DNA from: Atopobiaceae bacterium
GTDB lineage: Bacteria > Actinomycetota > Coriobacteriia > Coriobacteriales > Atopobiaceae
NCBI GenBank assembly: GCA_017460265.1
Contig: JAFUBJ010000117.1
Span: forward strand, 1 to 25,955
Direction: 5' to 3'
Length of the DNA stretch: 25,955 nt
Part shown: piece after piece, positions 20,505 through 25,955 of the stretch
Numbering within the stretch: the stretch's first letter is position 1
Layout: each line of letters starts with the position of its first letter
Notes under the pieces: generated by a model
Databases searched by the model: none
Told to the model about the DNA's origin: nothing
Seen by the model: only the letters and a program-made list of their open reading frames with translations
Made by a program: the position numbers and the translations under genes

Positions 20505-23500
20505 ATGATCCACGAGAAGCTAGATGGGCTCATGACGCCCATGGAGAAGATGGCGCGCGTCTCGATGGCCGGGCTTGCGGCGGCCACCTCGCCACAGACC
20601 GCACCATCCGGCGCAATCTCGCTCGACAACGCGGACGGCACCCGCACCATCATCGGCGAGGTGTCCAACGGCGAGGACAACCCCTCCTACACCATGGCAA
20701 CCCACGTGGGCGACACCACGCCCCCCGGCATCCCCACCGGAATCACCGCCACGTCCCGCTCGGGCGTCGTGGTGGTGGAATGGGACGGCACCCTGGCAGG
20801 CGGCATCCCCGATGACTTCTTCTGCATCCGCATCTACCTGGACGGCGAGGAGCTGGGGGCATTGTCCGAGGCGGGCTCCGTGGCATCGGCGACGCTCGAA
20901 TCGGGAACCACCCACAGCGTCACCGCGACCTCCGAGGACGACTGCTGCCTGCCCGACGGCACCCCGGCGCACAACGTCTCCGAGCCCACGACGGCAATCA
21001 CCGTCACCGTGGATGATGACGTGGCAGCTGTCGCCGAGGCGGTGGAGGAGGCCCGCGAGATAGCCGACGCGGCCAAGTCCGAGGCCGACGCGCACGCCGC
21101 CATAATCCCCGTCATCCAGCAGGACATCGCCGACTTCAAGGACGAGGTCGAGGCCGACTACTACACCAAGACCGACGTGGACGAGGTCACGGGTGCGATA
21201 ACCTCGGAGATGAGGGCGAGCTACCGCGACTCCATCGCAAGGAACCTCAGCCCCTTCTACGCGCACGACTTCCAGGACGTGTACAACGCGACCTCCAACC
21301 CCGACGGCTACTGGACGGAGACGCCCGCCAACGCCACCCAGCTGACGGACGGATGGGCGCACATCACGCTCCCCAACGCGAGCGGCACGGGGACGATGTA
21401 CTCCCGAACCTACGTCAGGCCGATGGCGAGCGTCCCCGACAACGCGACGCTGCTCATCGAGGTCGAGAATCTCGTGACGAACGTGACCTCCACGACCACC
21501 AAGCCGCGCCTATGGTTCAACCCGAACATGAGCAGCTCGCAGATGGGCGGCGCGATACCGTATCTCATGGAGGATGGCGTCTACCGCGTGGCCCTGACCA
21601 AGAACAGCAACCTCTCTCCGACGCACTTCGCGCGGTGGTGGTGGGGCATCGAGAATGGCGGCACCGCCGAGTTCGACGCCCGAATCTCCGTCTACGAGGG
21701 CACCTACGACGGCCCCTTCAAGCCCTACGTCACCCAGCAGGACGAGCTTGGGCGCACCTACGTCGAGACGGCCAAGTACACCGTAGACCAGACGGGGGTC
21801 ACCGCGAGGCTCGACGCCAACTACCAGGCCATCGAGACGGTCTCGGGCGATTTGGAGGACTACAAGGACGCCAACGACGCTGCCGTGGCCGCAATCCAGT
21901 CCCAGGTGGACGGCCAAATCGAGGCGTGGTACTACTCCGTGGAGCCGACGCTGCAGAACGAGCCTGCCGTGAATTGGACTACCGAGGAGTTGCGCGAGCG
22001 GCATCGGGGCGACATCTACTACGACATCACCACGGGCCACTCGTGGCGCTGGATGAAGGACGGCTCCACGTGGCAGTGGCAGGCCATCCCCGACTCAGAT
22101 GCGGCGGCGGCATTGGCCGAGGCGCAGGCGGCGCTGGCCAAGGCGGGCGAGAAGCGCCGCATCTTCACCAGCACCCCGGTTGCCCCCTACGACGTGAACG
22201 ACCTGTGGCTCAGGAGCTTCACCGAGACCATCGAGGTGGGCGGCGAGCAGCAGACCTCGACGGGGCCGGAGATTTGGTACTCAACGCAGCTCCGCACGGG
22301 CGACGGCACCCCGAACGGCAGCTACCACGAGTCCGACTGGCAGCGCTGGATAAGGAGGACGGTGGACTACTCCCAGTACGCCAACTACGAGTTCCAGACC
22401 GACCATGCGCTCTCGCAGCTCGGGGACAGCCTGGAGACCACCCAGGGCGACGTGACCGCCGTGACCGAGCGCGTGTCCACGGTGGAGCAGGACGCGGCGA
22501 GCTGGAAAGCCGAGGTCAAGAGGACGTACGCCACCAAGTCGTCGACGCAGCCCAACCTCAGCCCCTTCTTCGCGCACGACCTCACGGACATCTACAACGC
22601 CACAGACAACCCGGACGGCTACTTTTGGAACGACCAGGCCAGCTCGCCCGAGTTGGGCGTCGTCGGCACCCAGCTCAGCGATGGGTGGATGCACTACGAG
22701 CTGGACAACTCGGCACGGACTAACTACGCCTGCGTCTACCCTTACCAGCGACCCATCGCCAGCCTGAAGCCCTCGACGGGCTACACGCTGCTCATAGAGC
22801 TGCGCAACATGGTCACGGATGCTCCCTACTCGTCATCCTTCAGAATCACGTCGCAGCATGACGATGCGACGCGAATATCGCAGACCGTCAACCCGAACGG
22901 CTACGATGACATCTACCTGGCGCGTGGCGGCACCTTCTGCAAGGCGCTTGCTACCAAGCCGGACATGAGCGCCGCGACCCTGTTCTGCCGCCAGTACATC
23001 GCCCTCGCCGCTGGCCTCAAGGCTTCATTCGACCTCCGCCTGTCGCTCTATGAGACGGTTTCACCTGAGCTACTGCTCGACACCAACGCGCCTACTCTGA
23101 CGAAGGTGGACGGCCCGTTCGACCGCTACTTATCGGATGCAAGCAACACGCAGGTCGAGATGACCTACGGCGCAATCTCGGACCCGCCCGAGGAATTAGG
23201 GTCGGACGCCCGCTATGGGTTCATCGCTGACTACGATGGCAGCTACAATGGATACCGTGGCCGCTCGCTCGCGTTCTACTCGGGCTCCACCTCGGGCGAT
23301 GCCCGCCCGACCTTCATGCAGGGCGGCAAGCAGTACCAGGCAACGTGGTGGGCGCGTGTCGTGAGCGGCACCGCCTACGGCAGGGCATACTTCATCAACA
23401 ACGGCACGAACAACGCGAAGCAGCCCACAGGCGACACGGCGCTGCCCTACACGTCCGAATGGCGGCGCTACACCGTGTCCATAAGGCCGGTCAATCCGTC

Positions 23501-25742
23501 CTATGCGCGAGCGTACTTCACCGCAGCGTTTGCCGCCAACAAGGCGGGCAAGGTGGAGCTGTGCGGCTTCTCCCTACAGGAGATGGACGCTACCTTCAAG
23601 CCCTACGTCACGGGGCAGGACGACCTCTCCAAGACCTACGCCACCAACGCATCGCTCACGCTCACCGACTCTAGAATCAGGAGCGACGTGGCGAGCACGT
23701 ACCAGTCCAAGGCCGACATGAGCAGCTACTACATCAAGACCGAGGTCGAGCAGCGGGACGATGCCATCACCAGCACCGTCATGTCGAGGGTGGACGGCAT
23801 CCAGGCGCTCGGGGAGAACCTGCTCAACGACGTGGTGAACCCGTACCTCGTCACCAGCCTCGGGCGCAACGGCTGGCAGGTGGCCTCGGGCGGCAACGGC
23901 ACGGGCAGCGTCGAGGACGTCACCGACTCGCCGCAGACCGGGGTGACCAAGAGCCTGCGCATCACGGGCAACACGAGCGGACACCGCGACTTCGGCCAGT
24001 TCGTGCCGCTGGTGGGCGGGGAGACCTACACCTTCACCGCGTGGGTGCGCTCGCTGTCGGGGACGGTGAACGCGCTGCTGAGGATGTGGGACTCCAAGGC
24101 CGAGGCGAGCAAGACCATCTCGGTGGGCGCTGAGTGGCAGCGCATCTCGGTGTCCATGACGCCGACCGCGGCGGCGAGCAACATCAGAATGCTCATGGGC
24201 ATCAATGGGGCGGGCGGCATCGAGTACCTCGCCCCCGTCCTCGTGCAGGCCAACACCTCCTACGTGATGCAATCCACCTTCGAGCAGACCACCGAGGGCA
24301 TGGACGGCAGAATCACCACCGCACGCGCCATGGCCGGATGGTACGGCACCTGCTCCACGGCGGCGGCCACGGCGGCGAAGGTCGTGACGGTGGTCGGCCT
24401 GACCGAGCTTGTGGACGGCACGCAGATAACCATCCGGTGCTCCACCGCATCCACCACGAGCGTCCCCACCATCAACGTCAACGGGCTGGGGGCAAAGGCC
24501 GTGTGGCACGCCGGGGCGGTCACCGCCACCAGCAACGAGCTCAGATGGGGCACGGGCGCGGAGATAACCTTGCTCTACGACGGCACGAAGTTCACGACCG
24601 TGGGACAGCCCAAGTCCTACGCGACCTCATGCTCCACCGCAGCCGCCACCGCGGCCAAGGCCGCGACCGCGACAGGGTTCGTCCTCTGCAAGGGCGCGAC
24701 CGTGGCGCTTCAGATGACCAACGCGAACACGGCGAACAACACGACCCTGAACGTCAGCGCGACCGGGGGCTACGAGATTTACCTCAACGGCGCGAGGCAG
24801 ACCACCGCCAACGCAGCCGACACCACCTGGGCGGCGGGCGGCAACGTGACCTTCTGCTTCGACGGCAGGTACTGGCGCATGGGCGAGGGCTCGGCCATTG
24901 CCAAGGCCAACGCGGAGGCCACCCTGCGAGAGACGCTCATCAGGCAGTACTCCGGGGGCGTGCTGGCGGGCTACGTGGGCAACACGTTAGCCGCGCTGGT
25001 GAACGCGGCAGGCAGCTTCGACGTGGTGTCGACCACGTGGAGCGGCGGCGAGCCCACAGTCACCGGGACGCTGGCTTCGTTCGCCTCCAACCTCATTGAG
25101 CTGGGCAAGAGCAACGTATCGGCAATCATCGAGTTCTGCGCCGACAAGCTTCACATGGCGTTCTCGGGCAACACCGGGCGCATCGCCTCCGAGGACGGCG
25201 TGCGCATGACGGCGGGAACCTACGACCTCTACGCGAGCACGCAGGCATCGGTGATGGTTCACACCAAGGCGGACTACGAGGACGAGAGCGGCACCTACCA
25301 GCTCGGGGACGGCACAGACAAGAACCGCATCGTCCTGGCCTCCGACACCGTCGTGATGCTGCCCACCGGCTACTCGATGGACTACGGCACCAAGGGCTTC
25401 TCCACGCTCGATTTGGTGAGGTTCCTGCCGCAACTCAGGCTGGAAACCTACGGGGCGTGGGTTGGGACGACCTTCGACCCCACCGAACACCAGCTGGTCA
25501 TGCTTACCGGAACGGCTGTGCAAAGCACGGTGGAGATGACCATCAGCTATGGCATGACGTTCGTCGGGGTGAAGACCGTCATTTGCGCTGGGGGCGACGA
25601 CACGGGACTCGGCGGCTCGCAGCTCGTAGTCGCGGACTCCGTGACCACCACGGGCTTCAAACCGAGGAAGCTGAACGGCTCTGCTGGACTTTGGCGGTGC
25701 AACTGGATGGCAATCGGCTGGGTCAACGCGGCCCAGGGATAA
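20505..25742 (+). CDS. Multi-domain receptor-binding tail fibre
   Basis: A 1745-residue protein. Order by residue: attachment segment (1-65); fibronectin-III-like domain (about 66-165, DTTPPGIPTGITAT); helix; carbohydrate-binding-like domain A1 (from about 247, NLSPFYAHDFQDVYNATSNPDGYW); a tail-fibre linker with EAWYYSVEPTLQNEPAVNW and PYDVNDLWL (about 470-580); A2, a copy of A1 (from about 684, NLSPFFAHDLTDIYN); a second type of jelly-roll domain (about 870-1035); another near 1105-1260 (GENLLNDVV); two 93-residue repeats starting CSTAAATAAK (about 1283 and 1376); and a C-terminal tip (from about 1483) ending in VTTTGFKPRKLNGSAG...WMAIGWV, like H-lectin-type tips. It recognises the host surface; no cleaving enzyme motif is seen. 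GGGAGG precedes ATG 20505. Confidence 0.85.
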   Translation: MIHEKLDGLMTPMEKMARVSMAGLAAATSPQTAPSGAISLDNADGTRTIIGEVSNGEDNPSYTMATHVGDTTPPGIPTGITATSRSGVVVVEWDGTLAGGIPDDFFCIRIYLDGEELGALSEAGSVASATLESGTTHSVTATSEDDCCLPDGTPAHNVSEPTTAITVTVDDDVAAVAEAVEEAREIADAAKSEADAHAAIIPVIQQDIADFKDEVEADYYTKTDVDEVTGAITSEMRASYRDSIARNLSPFYAHDFQDVYNATSNPDGYWTETPANATQLTDGWAHITLPNASGTGTMYSRTYVRPMASVPDNATLLIEVENLVTNVTSTTTKPRLWFNPNMSSSQMGGAIPYLMEDGVYRVALTKNSNLSPTHFARWWWGIENGGTAEFDARISVYEGTYDGPFKPYVTQQDELGRTYVETAKYTVDQTGVTARLDANYQAIETVSGDLEDYKDANDAAVAAIQSQVDGQIEAWYYSVEPTLQNEPAVNWTTEELRERHRGDIYYDITTGHSWRWMKDGSTWQWQAIPDSDAAAALAEAQAALAKAGEKRRIFTSTPVAPYDVNDLWLRSFTETIEVGGEQQTSTGPEIWYSTQLRTGDGTPNGSYHESDWQRWIRRTVDYSQYANYEFQTDHALSQLGDSLETTQGDVTAVTERVSTVEQDAASWKAEVKRTYATKSSTQPNLSPFFAHDLTDIYNATDNPDGYFWNDQASSPELGVVGTQLSDGWMHYELDNSARTNYACVYPYQRPIASLKPSTGYTLLIELRNMVTDAPYSSSFRITSQHDDATRISQTVNPNGYDDIYLARGGTFCKALATKPDMSAATLFCRQYIALAAGLKASFDLRLSLYETVSPELLLDTNAPTLTKVDGPFDRYLSDASNTQVEMTYGAISDPPEELGSDARYGFIADYDGSYNGYRGRSLAFYSGSTSGDARPTFMQGGKQYQATWWARVVSGTAYGRAYFINNGTNNAKQPTGDTALPYTSEWRRYTVSIRPVNPSYARAYFTAAFAANKAGKVELCGFSLQEMDATFKPYVTGQDDLSKTYATNASLTLTDSRIRSDVASTYQSKADMSSYYIKTEVEQRDDAITSTVMSRVDGIQALGENLLNDVVNPYLVTSLGRNGWQVASGGNGTGSVEDVTDSPQTGVTKSLRITGNTSGHRDFGQFVPLVGGETYTFTAWVRSLSGTVNALLRMWDSKAEASKTISVGAEWQRISVSMTPTAAASNIRMLMGINGAGGIEYLAPVLVQANTSYVMQSTFEQTTEGMDGRITTARAMAGWYGTCSTAAATAAKVVTVVGLTELVDGTQITIRCSTASTTSVPTINVNGLGAKAVWHAGAVTATSNELRWGTGAEITLLYDGTKFTTVGQPKSYATSCSTAAATAAKAATATGFVLCKGATVALQMTNANTANNTTLNVSATGGYEIYLNGARQTTANAADTTWAAGGNVTFCFDGRYWRMGEGSAIAKANAEATLRETLIRQYSGGVLAGYVGNTLAALVNAAGSFDVVSTTWSGGEPTVTGTLASFASNLIELGKSNVSAIIEFCADKLHMAFSGNTGRIASEDGVRMTAGTYDLYASTQASVMVHTKADYEDESGTYQLGDGTDKNRIVLASDTVVMLPTGYSMDYGTKGFSTLDLVRFLPQLRLETYGAWVGTTFDPTEHQLVMLTGTAVQSTVEMTISYGMTFVGVKTVICAGGDDTGLGGSQLVVADSVTTTGFKPRKLNGSAGLWRCNWMAIGWVNAAQG

Positions 25743-25751
25743 GGAGGCATC

Positions 25752-25955
25752 ATGGCAATCGAGAAGGACATGGCGGCGAGGGACGGGGTGCCGCTCAGGT
25801 ACCACCGCATCGAGTCGCTTTACAGTCACACCAACTCGGAGACCAGGATAGAGGTGGCGCGCTACATCAGCGCAGAGGAGAGGGCCAAGGAGAAGGAGGC
25901 TGTCAGGCTTGGGAACGCCGTCCCGGTGTACGTGCAGACCGACTTCATCGCCGTC
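25752..25955 (+). CDS. Phage protein downstream of the fibre (partial, 5' end only)
   Basis: ATG 25752 follows AAGGAGG at 25741-25747, which overlaps the fibre stop. The 68 visible residues include DGVPLRYHRIESLYSHTNSE, EVARYISAEERAKEKEAVRL and VPVYVQTDFIAV. Short proteins starting with a DG-x-x-x-RYHR pattern often follow fibre genes in gut siphoviruses, as I recall; their function is unknown. The gene runs off the window. Confidence 0.75.
   Translation, partial: MAIEKDMAARDGVPLRYHRIESLYSHTNSETRIEVARYISAEERAKEKEAVRLGNAVPVYVQTDFIAV

Overview
The window is high-GC (hand-counted rows mostly 65-78% G+C) and is almost entirely phage DNA. It holds the end of an early/accessory block, followed by the packaging, head and tail genes of a long-tailed siphovirus, nearly all on the + strand and often joined by ATGA or TGATG stop/start overlaps. 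The GC level, the small zinc-ribbon and Lar-like proteins and the gene order suggest a phage or prophage of a gut actinobacterium, probably class Coriobacteriia (Eggerthella/Collinsella/Olsenella relatives). That host assignment is inference. No integrase, repressor, lysis gene, tRNA or bacterial housekeeping gene is visible, so lytic and prophage states cannot be told apart.

Layout. Positions 1-2735 hold a run of small genes: a lipoprotein, a very acidic 47-residue protein, a coiled-coil protein, two Lar-like zinc-ribbon proteins, two more zinc-ribbon proteins and two unknowns. Positions 2744-3238 encode a sigma-region-4/ArpU-like DNA-binding protein, the likely late-gene regulator. Just downstream is a striking control region (3247-3374) with seven TTGGCAC repeats spaced exactly 10 bp apart, a possible promoter and a GC-rich hairpin. 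From 3399 the late block runs: small protein, HNH nuclease, strong terminator, small terminase-like protein, large terminase, portal, MuF head protein fused to a metallopeptidase-like domain, two small cargo genes, three small accessory genes (one on the - strand), scaffold, major capsid, four or five connector/completion proteins, major tail protein, frameshifted tail-assembly chaperones, tape measure, distal tail, two baseplate/tail-tip proteins, a 1745-residue fibre, and a gene cut by the window end.

How it works together. The 2744 regulator probably switches on the late operon through the TTGGCAC array. HNH and terminases package DNA through the portal into a capsid built on a separate scaffold. 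A 998-residue tape measure sets a long non-contractile tail, and the multi-domain fibre binds the host.

The most interesting part is 7194-9390. The MuF protein carries a low-GC C-terminal extension with an HELAH zinc-peptidase motif, followed directly by two small, low-GC, well-translated genes. This has the architecture of a virion-delivered polymorphic effector with candidate immunity or accessory genes. It is followed by a set of small genes separated by related GGGCCCC hairpins, which look like exchange joints for accessory cargo.
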